The notes below the pieces were generated by a model, which ran no database searches, was not told where the DNA came from, and was given only the letters and a program-made list of their open reading frames with translations. A DNA stretch of 64,000 bases. Origin: Pseudomonadota bacterium. GTDB lineage: Bacteria; Pseudomonadota; Gammaproteobacteria; Burkholderiales; Burkholderiaceae_C. Shown here one piece after another: positions 16,867-25,910 of the stretch (position 1 is the first letter of the stretch; every line of letters starts with the position of its first letter). Where the stretch lies: NCBI GenBank assembly GCA_022566735.1, contig JADFIG010000006.1, forward strand, positions 1-64,000, written 5' to 3'. Position numbers and translations under genes: made by a program.

Positions 16867-17637
16867 ATGGCCGCCCGCCCGCAGCCCCGGCTCCTGCTGC
16901 CCTGGCCCCTGCCGGCCGCCGCCACCTGGGCGCTCGCCTGGGGCCTGGCGCTGGCCTTGCGCCGGGCCGATGCGCCCGTGTGGGCGGTGCTGGGCCTGCC
17001 CACGGCCCTGGGCGCCCTGGCCGCCTTGTGGCCCGCGGTGGCCCCCACACCGTGGCGGCGCGTGTTCGTGGCCGGCGGCTTCCCCTTGAGCGTGCTGGCC
17101 CTGGGGCAGGGCGGTGCGGTGCCGGCCTGGCTCTGGCTGGCGCCCCTGGCCCTGCTGCTGCTGGCCTACCCGCGCCGGGCCTGGCGTGACGCGCCGGTCT
17201 TCCCGACGCCGCGCGGCGCCCTGGCCGAGCTGCCGCGGCACATCCACCTGCCCGAGCGGGCTCGCGTGCTGGACGCCGGCTGCGGCATGGGCGATGGCCT
17301 GATCGAGCTGCACGCGGCCTGGCCGCAGGCGCGCCTGGAGGGCGTGGAGTGGAGCGCCCTGTGGCGCACGGTGGCGGCCTGGCGCTGTCCGTGGGCGCGC
17401 GTGCGCCGAGGTGACATGTGGGCCGACGACTGGTCGGACTTCGACCTGGTCTACCTGTTCCAGCGGCCCGAAACCATGCCGCGAGCCATGGCCAAGGCCC
17501 ACCAGGAAATGCGACCGGGCCGCTGGCTGGTCAGCCTGGAGTTCGAGGCCCCGCCGTCCTGGCGGCCCCAGGCCCGCATCGAACTGGCCGGCGGGCGGCC
17601 CCTGTGGGTCTACCGCGTGCCGGGCGCGGCGTCCTGA
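16867..17637 (+). CDS. Membrane-anchored class I SAM-dependent methyltransferase
   Basis: Predicted methyltransferase of 256 residues. The first 105 or so are hydrophobic with three or four helices (ATWALAWGLALALR, LGLPTALGALAALW, APLALLLLAYP), then a Rossmann methyltransferase fold with SAM motif I VLDAGCGMGDGLIEL, motif II LEGVEWSALW, and FDLVYLFQRPETM. Substrate unknown; the membrane anchor suggests a lipid or membrane-protein target, or an isoprenoid. It begins 26 nt after parB on the same strand and may be co-transcribed with it. Confidence 0.8.
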   Translation: MAARPQPRLLLPWPLPAAATWALAWGLALALRRADAPVWAVLGLPTALGALAALWPAVAPTPWRRVFVAGGFPLSVLALGQGGAVPAWLWLAPLALLLLAYPRRAWRDAPVFPTPRGALAELPRHIHLPERARVLDAGCGMGDGLIELHAAWPQARLEGVEWSALWRTVAAWRCPWARVRRGDMWADDWSDFDLVYLFQRPETMPRAMAKAHQEMRPGRWLVSLEFEAPPSWRPQARIELAGGRPLWVYRVPGAAS

Positions 17638-17715
17638 CAAGGGCCCTGCCGCGAATGCCTTGCTGAGCGCATCACGCCAGCGCGCACTACACTCCAGCGT
17701 CTTGCCTGTCTGTCC

Positions 17716-18252
17716 ATGCCGATGTCTGCACCGCCTGCCCCTGCTGTCCCTGCCGCACCCTCTTCGGCCGCGCCTTTTTCCCAGGAGGATTACCGCGCCG
17801 CCCTGGGCCAGTTCGCCACCGGGGTCACCATCGTCACGGCGCGCGCCGCAGACGGCCGCCTGCTGGGCCTGACGGCCAACTCCTTCAACTCGGTCTCGCT
17901 GGCGCCGCCGCTGGTGCTGTGGAGCCTGTCGTGCCAGTCCAGCTCCATGCCGGGCTTCCAGTCGGCCTCGCACTACGCCATCAACGTCCTGGCGGCAGAC
18001 CAGCGCCTGCTGGCCGAGCGCTTTTCGCGCAAGGGCATCGACCGTTTCGAGGGCGTGGCCTGGCGTGCCGGCCTCACCGGGGCGCCGGTCATCGACGGTG
18101 CCGTGGCCGTGTTCGAGTGCCGCAACCGCAGCCAGCATGCCGAGGGCGACCACATCATCTTCGTGGGCGAGGTCGGGCACTGCCACCGCCGTGTCGGCGC
18201 GGCCCCGCTGGTCTTCCACGGCGGCCGCTTCTTCACCGACCTGACGATGTGA
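17716..18252 (+). CDS. Flavin reductase family protein (FMN-binding split barrel)
   Basis: HpaC-like NAD(P)H:flavin oxidoreductase, which usually supplies FMNH2 or FADH2 to a partner monooxygenase. It has 178 residues. After a 22-residue Ala/Pro leader comes the split-barrel core: ALGQFATGVTIVTARAADG, LTANSFNSVSLAPPLVLWSL, FAINVL-like HYAINVLAADQ, GRFFTDL-like C-terminus, and the H-containing EGDHIIFVGEV. No monooxygenase gene lies nearby, so its partner is elsewhere or it acts on free flavin. It ends 21 nt from the convergent kinase gene. Confidence 0.88.
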   Translation: MPMSAPPAPAVPAAPSSAAPFSQEDYRAALGQFATGVTIVTARAADGRLLGLTANSFNSVSLAPPLVLWSLSCQSSSMPGFQSASHYAINVLAADQRLLAERFSRKGIDRFEGVAWRAGLTGAPVIDGAVAVFECRNRSQHAEGDHIIFVGEVGHCHRRVGAAPLVFHGGRFFTDLTM

Positions 18253-18273
18253 GGGGATGCCCGCCCGGCGGGC

Positions 18274-19902
18274 TCAGAGTTCCTCGCCGCGGGCGCAGCG
18301 GTCCAGCAGGGACAGCAGCTTGCCCACGTCCAGCGGCTTGGTGAGGTAGGCCACGAAACCGCGCTGGCGGGCTTCGCTGATCTGGTCGGGCATGACGTCG
18401 GCCGACAGCGCCACCCGCGGGATGGCCACCGTGTGCGCGCTCATCGACAGCGCGTCGGACACGTCCAGGCCGCTCATGTCGCCCAGGTGCATGTCCAGCA
18501 GCAGCAGGTCGGGCGGCTGCGCCAGGGCCATCGCAATGGCTTCCTGGCCGCACAGCGCCACTTCCAGGTGCCACTGCGGGCGCATGCGCATCACCTGGCG
18601 CAGCAACTCCACGTTGACGACGTTGTCCTCGGCGTAGAGCAGGGTCAGGCCGCCGGGCAGGCCGTCGTCGAGCATGCCGAAACTGGTGCGCGGGCGATGG
18701 GCCAGGTCCGCCGCCTCCGCAGGGGCCTCGGCGCGCGGCAGCCAGACGCGGAACTGGGTGCCGGCGCCGTGCCGGCTGCTGACTTCGATGCGGCCGCGCA
18801 TCAGCTCGACCAGGCGTTTGACGATGACCAGGCCGATGCCCGTGCCCTCGATGGCGGTGCGCTCGGCGCCCAGGCGGTTGAAGGGCTCGAACAGGTGGGC
18901 GAGCTGCGCATCGCTCATGCCCCGACCCGAATCGCTGACGGTGATGACCACCTCGCGGCCCACGCCCAGGGCTTCGAGCATGACCTGGCCGCCGGGCTGG
19001 TTGTACTTGATGCCGTTGGACAGCAGGTTGACCAGGATCTGGCGCAGCCGCACCGCGTCGCCCTGCACGAACAGGCCGGGCTCGGGCGGGGTGCACAGCA
19101 GGCGCAGCCCGGCGTCGCCGGCCTGGTTGCTCACCAGGGCCTGGGCCGCATCGAGGACGTCGGCCAGGGCCAGGGGCTCGATGGACATCGGCAGGCTGCC
19201 GGCCTCGATGCGCGAGAGGTCCAGCACGTCGGTGAGCATGGCCAGCAGGTGGGCGCCGGCGCGCTCGATGTGGTCCACCTTGCCGCGCTGGTCGGGGTGC
19301 AGCGGGTGGCGCGGGTCGACGCGCAGCAGTTGCGCAAAGCCCAGCATGGCGTTGAGCGGCGTGCGCAACTCGTGGCTCATGCGCGAGAGGAACTCGGTCT
19401 TGGCCTTGCTGGCGCGCTCGGCGGCACGGGCGGAGTTCATCGCGTCCTGCATCTGCTGGCGCTCGGAGATGTCTTCCGCCACGGCGATGAGCTGCACCGG
19501 CTGGCCGCGCGCGTCCCGCAGCAGGGCCACGTTGAGCGAGACCCACACCACCTGACCGTCGGGGCGCACGTAGCGCTTTTCGGTGAGGTAGCCGTCCTCG
19601 CGGCCGACGACCGCCGCTTCCATGTGGGCGCGCCCCGAGGAGATGTCTTCGGGGTGGGTGATGTCCTGGACGTGCAGGCCCTGCAGGTCGGCGCGGCGGC
19701 GCCCGACGATGTCGGCAAAGCGCTGGTTGGCCTCCAGGATGGTGCCCTGCAGGCTCAGGCGCACCATGCCGATGGCCGCGGCCTCGAAGATCAGGCGGTA
19801 GGGTGCCTCGGCGGCCTCGTCGCGCGGGGCTTGCGGCGATGGCACGGGGAACAGGTCACTGACCGCGGACGGCCGGGGGAATCCTGAGGACATACTGGGC
19901 AT
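18274..19902 (-). CDS. PAS-type hybrid sensor histidine kinase / response regulator (paralogue of 14090 gene)
   Basis: Soluble hybrid kinase of 542 residues. Order: PAS with PAC-like segment (about 35-155, with IGMVRLSLQGTILEAN and VAEDISERQQ), HisKA with H177 in RMSHELRTPLNAMLGFAQLL, HATPase (NLLSNGIKYNQ, DSGRGMS, GTGIGLVIV), and receiver (YAEDNVVNVELL, acceptor Asp in LLLDMHLGDMSG, Lys in YLTKPLD). The receiver and kinase core are close to those of the gene at 14090, so the two probably arose by duplication. ATG 19902 or 19893 are both possible starts; neither has a strong ribosome-binding site. Confidence 0.92.
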   Translation of the reverse strand: MPSMSSGFPRPSAVSDLFPVPSPQAPRDEAAEAPYRLIFEAAAIGMVRLSLQGTILEANQRFADIVGRRRADLQGLHVQDITHPEDISSGRAHMEAAVVGREDGYLTEKRYVRPDGQVVWVSLNVALLRDARGQPVQLIAVAEDISERQQMQDAMNSARAAERASKAKTEFLSRMSHELRTPLNAMLGFAQLLRVDPRHPLHPDQRGKVDHIERAGAHLLAMLTDVLDLSRIEAGSLPMSIEPLALADVLDAAQALVSNQAGDAGLRLLCTPPEPGLFVQGDAVRLRQILVNLLSNGIKYNQPGGQVMLEALGVGREVVITVSDSGRGMSDAQLAHLFEPFNRLGAERTAIEGTGIGLVIVKRLVELMRGRIEVSSRHGAGTQFRVWLPRAEAPAEAADLAHRPRTSFGMLDDGLPGGLTLLYAEDNVVNVELLRQVMRMRPQWHLEVALCGQEAIAMALAQPPDLLLLDMHLGDMSGLDVSDALSMSAHTVAIPRVALSADVMPDQISEARQRGFVAYLTKPLDVGKLLSLLDRCARGEEL

Positions 19903-20106
19903 GGCACTGCGCTGACGGCCACCACCCACAGCCCCTTCACCGCCAGGTGCCCGGACCGCCTCCACGGCCTCGGGCAGGGGATGGTGAGCCCCGCCCGAGC
20001 GTCAATCGCTTGATCTGCTTGTTGTTGTGTGCGGTGCGCTGAGCGTTCCGCGGGGATGCAGCATAGCGCGGGCAGCGCCAATGCACCAGGGTTTGTTCCG
20101 ATGGTT

Positions 20107-21315
20107 TCAGATGATTCGTGCGGAAGCCGCTTCGCCCTTCGCCGCGGGGGTGTCCAGCTGGAGCAGGACGGGTGAGCGGGTGGGGGCCGCCTCGACCAGG
20201 GTGCGGTTGCGGCCGGCGGCCTTGGCGGCGTAGAGCGCCCGGTCGGCCCGCTCGATGCAGACATCCAGGGGCTCGGTGCAGTCGTAGTCGGTCAGGCCGG
20301 CCGAGAAGGTGGCGCGCAGTTGGGGGACGGCCGGGGCGACCACGGCGTCGGCCAGCAGCTCGCGCACCCGCTCCAGGCCCACCTGGGCCTGCTCGGTGGT
20401 GGTGTCGTTGAGCAGCACCAGGAACTCCTCGCCGCCCCAGCGGGCCAGCACGTCGGTGTCGCGCAGACCGCGTTGGGCGACCTGGGCGAACTGGCGCAGC
20501 ACGTCGTCACCGACGCCGTGTCCGTGGCTGTCGTTGACGCGCTTGAAGTGGTCCAGGTCGACCAGGGCCAGGCAGAAGCGGTGGTGGCCGGAGCGCTGCA
20601 GGCGTTTGCGGTGCTGCTGCAGCACGTCCATCATGTGGCGGCGGTTGACCAGGCCGGTGAGCTCGTCGCGGGTGGCCAGGATCTGGATGCGCACCAGCGC
20701 CTGCGCCAGCTCGTCCTTCTGCTGCTTGAGCCTCGCCCGCATGCTGCTGAGCTGGCTGGCCAGCGAGGAGATGGTGGGCACGATGGCCGCGATCAGCACG
20801 AAGTGCGCGACCTCCAGCTTGAAGGGGTAGTGGAGGGGGTCGGTCTCCATCTTGATGAGCTGGGCCGCGCCGATGGCCAGCAGGGAGTAGGCCGAGGCGA
20901 TGCGTGCGCCGCGCGGCTTGAGGTTGAAGACCCCGAAGACCAGCACCAGGGCCACCAGCATCATGACCGAGCCATGCACCGGCCCTGTGACGGCGTAGGC
21001 GCCCACGATGATGGTGATGGCCGCCAGGATCTGCGGCAGCGTCAGGGCCGGGTCGGCAAAGCGCAGGTTGAAGCCGCTGCGCAGCACCGTGTACCAGAGC
21101 AGGCAGTTCAGCACGATGGTGCCGGTCAGCCACTTCACGTTGTCCACCGACATGAAGCCGGCCCAGGCGGCGTAGACCTGCAGCAGGCAGCACGCCAGGA
21201 ACACATTGGCCGCCAGCAGGGAGCGCTGGAGGCGCAGCCGCTGCTGGGGGTCGGTGCTCAGGAGCACATGGGAGAGTCGGGTGTAGACGGACAAGGCGGG
21301 TTCGGGGAAAAACAT
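20107..21315 (-). CDS. Membrane-bound diguanylate cyclase (GGDEF)
   Basis: Makes cyclic di-GMP from two GTP. It has 402 residues from ATG 21315; a longer open frame to 21441 has no family similarity. About six hydrophobic helices (residues 30-210: FLACCLLQVYAAWAGF, WLTGTIVLNCLLWY, ILAAITIIVGAYAVTG, VMMLVALVLVFGVFN) form a sensor of MASE type. A coiled-coil linker (MRARLKQQKDELAQAL) leads to a GGDEF domain with DELTGLVNRRHM, DLDHFKRVNDSHGHGVGD and the active-site RWGGEEF. No RxxD inhibitory site is obvious before GGEEF. It is divergent from cybB. Confidence 0.93.
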   Translation of the reverse strand: MFFPEPALSVYTRLSHVLLSTDPQQRLRLQRSLLAANVFLACCLLQVYAAWAGFMSVDNVKWLTGTIVLNCLLWYTVLRSGFNLRFADPALTLPQILAAITIIVGAYAVTGPVHGSVMMLVALVLVFGVFNLKPRGARIASAYSLLAIGAAQLIKMETDPLHYPFKLEVAHFVLIAAIVPTISSLASQLSSMRARLKQQKDELAQALVRIQILATRDELTGLVNRRHMMDVLQQHRKRLQRSGHHRFCLALVDLDHFKRVNDSHGHGVGDDVLRQFAQVAQRGLRDTDVLARWGGEEFLVLLNDTTTEQAQVGLERVRELLADAVVAPAVPQLRATFSAGLTDYDCTEPLDVCIERADRALYAAKAAGRNRTLVEAAPTRSPVLLQLDTPAAKGEAASARII

Positions 21316-21407
21316 GTCACCACAGTGACAAAGCATCGGCGAGATGCCGCCGAACTGGAGCCCGGGCAAGCCCTGAGAGCGTTTGGGGGACAGGGGCGCG
21401 GCAGACG

Positions 21408-21460
21408 ATTCAAACGATTTGAATTTTGGCGTGAATCCCACTCAACCTGCTTGAAGTGGG
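21408..21460. promoter_or_regulatory. Two inverted repeats in the DGC/cybB divergent region
   Basis: ATTCAAA-CGA-TTTGAAT (21408-21424) is a perfect 7-bp inverted repeat. CCCACTCAA-CCTGC-TTGAAGTGGG (21437-21460) is a 9-bp repeat with one bulged A. Both lie 50-100 bp before cybB and about 95-145 bp before the diguanylate cyclase start. They may be operators; no regulator is assigned. Confidence 0.35.
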
Positions 21461-21509
21461 CGTTCCTTACGCTGTCAACCGTGATGCACAGCCTTCGGAG
21501 GCGACTTCC

Positions 21510-22058
21510 ATGACAACCCAAGCCCGCTACACCCGCACGGCCATGCTGCTGCACTGGGTCCTTGCCCTGGCCATCCTGGGCGCCTTCGCCATGGGCCTGT
21601 ACGTCCATGACCTGCCCTTCTCGCCCGCCAAGCTCAAACTGATCAACTGGCACAAGTGGGCCGGGGTGACGATCCTGGCACTGTCGCTGCTGCGCCTGGT
21701 CTGGCGCCTGACGCACCGCCCGCCCGCCTTGCCGACCCGCATCGAACAGGCCATGCCGGCCTGGCAGCGTGCCGCCCACCACGGCACCCACCACCTGATG
21801 TACCTGCTGTTCTTCGCCGTGCCCCTGCTGGGCTGGGCCTACAGCTCGGCCAAGGGCTACCCCATCGTGTGGTTCGGCGTGCTGCCGCTGCCCGACCTGG
21901 TCTCGCCGGACCCGGCCCTGGCCGAGGCCCTCCAGCCCCTGCATGCCCTGGCGGCCTGGGGCCTGATCGGCCTGGCGGTGCTGCACGTGGCCGCGGCCCT
22001 CAAGCACCAGTTCATCGACCGCGATGGCCTGATCGACCGCATGCGCCCCGGCCGCTGA
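21510..22058 (+). CDS. Cytochrome b561 (CybB family)
   Basis: Four-helix inner-membrane di-heme b-type cytochrome, 182 residues, which in E. coli takes electrons from superoxide to quinone. Helices: AMLLHWVLALAILGAFAMGL with heme His, WAGVTILALSLLRLVWRL with preceding WHKW, HHLMYLLFFAVPLLGWAY with the HH pair, and HALAAWGLIGLAVLHVAAAL with His. The ending KHQFIDRDGLIDRM is typical. ATG 21510 has GGAG upstream. Two yceI-type genes follow, the usual cybB-yceI partnership. Confidence 0.93.
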   Translation: MTTQARYTRTAMLLHWVLALAILGAFAMGLYVHDLPFSPAKLKLINWHKWAGVTILALSLLRLVWRLTHRPPALPTRIEQAMPAWQRAAHHGTHHLMYLLFFAVPLLGWAYSSAKGYPIVWFGVLPLPDLVSPDPALAEALQPLHALAAWGLIGLAVLHVAAALKHQFIDRDGLIDRMRPGR

Positions 22059-22100
22059 GCCCTGGCGTCTTCATCCCCTCTTGTCCCCAAGGAGCCCCCC

Positions 22101-22703
22101 ATGTCTTCTCGCCGTTCCCTGATGGCCGCCCTGGCCACCGCCGGCTTCGTGCTGTCCTCGTTCGGGGGGCTGAGCCCGGCCCTGGCCGCCACCGCCCCGG
22201 CCGCCGCCCAGACCCTGGTGCCCGCAAAAAGCGAGGTCACCTTCGTGGCCAGGCAGCTGGGCGTGCCGCTGCAGGGGCGCTTCAAGTCCTTCCAGGTGCA
22301 GTCGGCCTTCGACCCCAAGGCCCTGGCCACCAGCAAGATCGCCTTCAGCCTGGACCTGGGCAGCGTCGCGCTCAATGCCGATGCCGACCGCGAGTTGCTC
22401 AAGCCCGAGTGGTTCTCCACTGCCAGGTTCCCGCACGCCACCTTCCAGTCCAGCGCCATCAAGGCCCTGGGCGGCGGCAAGTTCGAGGTGACGGGCAAGC
22501 TCAACCTCAAGGGCCAGGCGCGTGACCTGGTCGTGCCGGTGCAGCTCACCCAGGCCCAGGGCCTGAGCACGGCCACCGGCAGCTTCGTGCTCAAGCGCCT
22601 GGACTTCAAGGTGGGCGAAGGCGACTGGGCCGACGCGTCCATCGTGGCCAACGACGTCCAGGTGCAATTCAAGCTGGTGCTGCAGGGCGTGCCTGCCCTG
22701 TGA
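22101..22703 (+). CDS. YceI-family periplasmic protein (first copy)
   Basis: Exported lipocalin-like beta-barrel protein thought to bind polyisoprenoid quinones or other amphiphiles. It has 200 residues. The signal peptide covers about residues 1-30 (LMAALATAGFVLSSFGG...ALA). YceI landmarks: SEVTFVARQLGVPLQGRFKSF, FDPKALATSKIAFSLDLGSV, FPHATFQSS, and the late FTLKRLDF-like SFVLKRLDFKVGEGDW. It is 42 nt after cybB on the same strand, with an AGGAG-containing leader, so a cybB-yceI-yceI operon is likely. Confidence 0.93.
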   Translation: MSSRRSLMAALATAGFVLSSFGGLSPALAATAPAAAQTLVPAKSEVTFVARQLGVPLQGRFKSFQVQSAFDPKALATSKIAFSLDLGSVALNADADRELLKPEWFSTARFPHATFQSSAIKALGGGKFEVTGKLNLKGQARDLVVPVQLTQAQGLSTATGSFVLKRLDFKVGEGDWADASIVANDVQVQFKLVLQGVPAL

Positions 22704-22765
22704 GTGCCGTGTTCCCCACCCCCACCCCTCAACCCCTTCCTTCTGTTCTGACTGGAGATCTCCTC

Positions 22766-23335
22766 ATGACCCGCACCCTGATCGCTTCCGCCCTGCTGGC
22801 CACCCTGGCTGCCACCGCCCACGCCGCGCCGGCCACCTACGCCATCGACCCCACCCACACCTTCGTGACCTTCGAGGCCAAGCACTTCGGCACCTCGACC
22901 AACCGCGGCCGCTTCGACAAGAAGTCGGGCTCCGTGACCATCGACGCCGCTGCCAAGACCGGCCAGGTCGAGATCACCCTGGAGACCGGCTCGATCAACA
23001 CCGGCACCGAAGCCTTCAACAACCACCTCAAGAGCAAGGATTTCTTCAACGCCGAGGCCTTCCCCCAGGCCACGTTCAAGAGCAGCAAGGTGGTGTTCGA
23101 GGGTGAGAAGGTCGTGGCGGTGGTCGGCGACCTGACCCTGCTGGGCAAGAGCCAGACCGTGACCCTGAAGGCCAACAACTACGGTTGCTACGACAACCCG
23201 ATGCTCAAGCGCCAGGTCTGCGGCGGTGACTTCGAAACCACCATCCAGCGCAGCGAGTTCGGCATGAACTACGGCCTGCCCTTCATCCCCAACGACGTGA
23301 AGCTGGTCATCCAGGTCGAAGCCGTCAAGCAGTGA
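22766..23335 (+). CDS. YceI-family periplasmic protein (second copy)
   Basis: Second lipocalin-like YceI protein, 189 residues from ATG 22766 (GGAG 9 nt upstream). The signal peptide ends about residue 19 (LLATLAATAHA). It carries the classical pattern YAIDPTHTFVTFEAKHFGTS, TGSINTGTEAFNNHLKSKDFF, FPQATFKSSKV and DFETTIQRSEFGMNYGLPFI. It is closer to E. coli YceI than the first copy. Its end overlaps by 11 bp the end of the convergent broken kinase gene. Confidence 0.95.
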   Translation: MTRTLIASALLATLAATAHAAPATYAIDPTHTFVTFEAKHFGTSTNRGRFDKKSGSVTIDAAAKTGQVEITLETGSINTGTEAFNNHLKSKDFFNAEAFPQATFKSSKVVFEGEKVVAVVGDLTLLGKSQTVTLKANNYGCYDNPMLKRQVCGGDFETTIQRSEFGMNYGLPFIPNDVKLVIQVEAVKQ

Positions 23336-24776
23336 CGGAATCCAGCGGGGCCGCGTCCGGGGGATGACCCGGGCGGGCGGCTTCGCTGTCAGGGCCGATG
23401 AGGGCCGCGCGGGGGCCACCGAGGTGGTGCCGCAGCACGGCCAGGAGTTCATCGGCCCGGAATGGCTTGGGCAGGTGGCTGTCCATGCCCGCAGCCAGGC
23501 ACTGGGCACGGTCGTGACCCAGGGCATTGGCGGTGAGGGCCACCACCGGGAGGTGCGGCAGGCCCTGCGTCCGTTCCCACGCACGCAGCCTGCGGCAGGC
23601 TTCCATGCCGTCCATCTCGGGCATCTGCAGGTCCATCAGCACGAGCTGGAAGGGCCGGCCGGAGTGGCTCAGCAGGGCCAGGGCCTCGCGGCCGTGCTCC
23701 GCCCGGGTCACGCTCAGGCCGAAGCGGCGCAGCGTGGCTTCGGCCACCATGGCGTTGATGGCGTTGTCCTCGACCAGCAGCACATGGGCGTCGAATGGCG
23801 GCGGGGCGTGGGGCGGCGGCGGGCGGCAACTGCACCGTGGCGCTGAACACCGAGCCGCGCTGAGGCTCGCTCACGCAGACCACGTCCCCGCCCATGGCCC
23901 GCACGATCTCGCGGGTGATGGTCAGCCCCAGGCCCGTGCCCTTGTGGCGGCGCACGAAGCTGTCATCGACCTGGTGGAAGGCGTCGAAGATCAGGGGCAG
24001 CGCCTCGGGCGGGATGCCCACGCCGGTGTCCTGGACGTCGAGGCGCAGGGCGTGGCCCGGGCTGGCGTCGCGCGACACCCGCAGCCGCACTTCGCCCCTG
24101 TCGGTGAACTTGAGCGCGTTGCCCAGCAGGTTGTGCAGCACCTGGCGCACGCGGGCGGCGTCGCCCTGCACCCAGCAGGGCTGCGGCAGGCGGATGTCGG
24201 TGAGCAGGCGCAGGCCCGCTCGATGAGCTGGAGCTGGTGGCGCGATTCGGCCAGCACGCCGGGGCGATCGGGCAGGCGCTCCGGCGTCAGGCGCGCCAGG
24301 CCCAGGATGCCGTGCAGCGGCGTGCGCATCTCGTGGCTCATGGTGGCCAGGAAGCGGTCCTTGACGGCGCTGTGGCGCTGCGCCATGACGAGCGCCGCGC
24401 TGCGTTCGCGGGCGATGCGGTCGGTGGTGAAGCGCAGCCACAGCAGCTCGGTGATGCGGCGTTCGGCGCGTCGGCCTTCGAAGAGCATCAGCGCCAGCAG
24501 CGACAGCAGGCCCAGTCCGCGGAACAGGCCGTAGGCGTCCTGGCGGGCCAGCAGCGCCAGGCTGGCGGGCACCAGCAGGCACAGCGCGGCCCAGGCCAGT
24601 GCCCAGGTGAGGCCGGTCTGCTGGACCACCGCCAGGGCCAGGCCGGCCGCCGCCAGGGCGCTGACCACCGCGACGGGCAGGGTCGGCGCAAACAGCATGC
24701 GGATGCGCTCGGCCTGGATCAGGCGGGTGAGTTCGGCGTCGTCCGGTGGGGTCACGGTGCCCGGCGTGGGTGGCAT
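23325..24776 (-). pseudogene. Broken hybrid sensor histidine kinase (frameshifted, internal deletion)
   Basis: Three pieces of one kinase lie in two frames. The piece from ATG 24776 (with AAAGGA before it) reads about five hydrophobic helices, then HisKA with ATMSHEMRTPLHGILGLARL, down to QLQLIERA near 24213. The catalytic domain then continues in another frame (GDAARVRQVLHNLLGNALKF, DTGVGIPPEA, HKGTGLGLTITREIV) to about 23815. The receiver (VLLVEDNAINAMVAEATL, LVLMDLQMPEMDG, LPKPF) is back in the first frame and ends at 23325. At the first join about 46 residues are missing compared with the intact kinases here; the second join needs one base removed from a GCC-rich tract (23811-23827). No full-length protein can be made as written. 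A sequencing error could explain the second join, less easily the first. Confidence 0.8.
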
Positions 24777-24958
24777 GCGGTCCTTTGCCTTGCCCGGGGT
24801 CGGGCGCGGGGCCGGCGTGCTGGGCGTGCGGGCCGGCCGAGCGCAGGGTCACACCGAGGCGGCGGGCCTCGGGGACGTCCTCTCTGTGGGTTCTTTGCAG
24901 ACGATGCTGCAGGCGCCGGCGCGGGGTGTCAATCGGGCAGGACACCCGAAAGTGCCGC

Positions 24959-25789
24959 TCAACCCTCGGACTGGGGGATGTTGAGGCGCTCGCACACGCG
25001 CATGGTGGCGAGCTGGAAGGCCTGGAAATGCAGGCCGACCTGGTGGGCGACGGGTTCCAGCTCGGCCCACACGGATTGTGGGTCGGCGGCGCGCGTCGGG
25101 TTGAGCAGCAGGCTGTCGACGGCCGCGCCGATGGTCAGCAGCTTCTGCACGGCGGGGCGCTCCTGGCCCCACTGGCTGGGGCTGTTGGGGCGGGCGCGCA
25201 CGCTGTCGCTGACCTCGCGCGACAGGCCCCAGGACTGGCACAGGGCCGCGCCCAGCGCCGAGTGGCTGACGCCGAAGGCCTCGATCTCGGCGGCGCACAG
25301 CAGGGCCTCGTCGGAGCCGTCGGTCTCCAGCGAGGTGTAGCGCTGGCGGTCGTAAGCGTAGAGCACGGCGCGGCCGCTTTCGGCGAACAGGCCGGCGGTG
25401 TGGGCCTGCCAGGGGTCGACGTCGAGCTGGCGGGCGATGCGGCCCATGGCCAGGCCACGCACGCCGGCGCGGTCCCAGATGGTCTGCAGCAGGGGGCTGG
25501 GCGGGAAGGCGCCGCGCAGGCCGATCTCGTAGGTCAGGCCGGCCACCTGCGCCATGCCCAGGTAGCGGATGCCTTCGTGCACGGTCTCGACGCGCTTGAG
25601 CAGGCCGAACAGCGCCGAGTTGACGGTGCGCACCACGGCCGAGGACAGGGCCATGTCGGTCTCGATCAGGGCGGCGAGCTGGTCGGTCGAGCAGTTCTCG
25701 TCGGCCATCAGCAACGACAGTTTGACCAAGGTGCTCGGGCAGGCCGGCAGGTCGATGTTCAGGTTGCGGAGTTGGGGCGCGATGCTCAT
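24959..25789 (-). CDS. HDOD domain protein
   Basis: Single-domain HDOD protein (an HD-related output domain without the metal-binding HD pair), 276 residues. HDOD proteins act in signalling linked to c-di-GMP, motility or cell division; the role here is unknown. Features: LPACPSTLVKLSLLMADENC at the start, IETDMALSSAVVRTVNSALFG, YLGMAQVAGLTYEI, AGLFAESGRAVL and GVSHSALGAALCQSWGL. No GGDEF, EAL or kinase domain is attached. ATG 25789 gives the expected short N-terminus. The upstream kinase is broken, so a former functional pairing is possible. Confidence 0.88.
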   Translation of the reverse strand: MSIAPQLRNLNIDLPACPSTLVKLSLLMADENCSTDQLAALIETDMALSSAVVRTVNSALFGLLKRVETVHEGIRYLGMAQVAGLTYEIGLRGAFPPSPLLQTIWDRAGVRGLAMGRIARQLDVDPWQAHTAGLFAESGRAVLYAYDRQRYTSLETDGSDEALLCAAEIEAFGVSHSALGAALCQSWGLSREVSDSVRARPNSPSQWGQERPAVQKLLTIGAAVDSLLLNPTRAADPQSVWAELEPVAHQVGLHFQAFQLATMRVCERLNIPQSEG

Positions 25790-25853
25790 GACGGGGTCCT
25801 CAGGCAGACCCTGTCAGTCTAGGCGCTTGCGCCATCCGGGAGGCATCAAACAG

Positions 25854-25871
25854 AGCCCGCAGGGTCGGGCT
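25854..25871 (-). terminator. Possible terminator of the AraC-type regulator gene
   Basis: On the minus strand AGCCCG and CGGGCT form a 6-bp stem (25854-25859 with 25866-25871), followed by CTGTTTG. It lies 40 nt after the regulator stop. The U-run is weak. Confidence 0.35.
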
Positions 25872-25910
25872 TTCTGCTGCTTTTCGCGGCAAAGTGCACG
25901 GCGGGACCGC

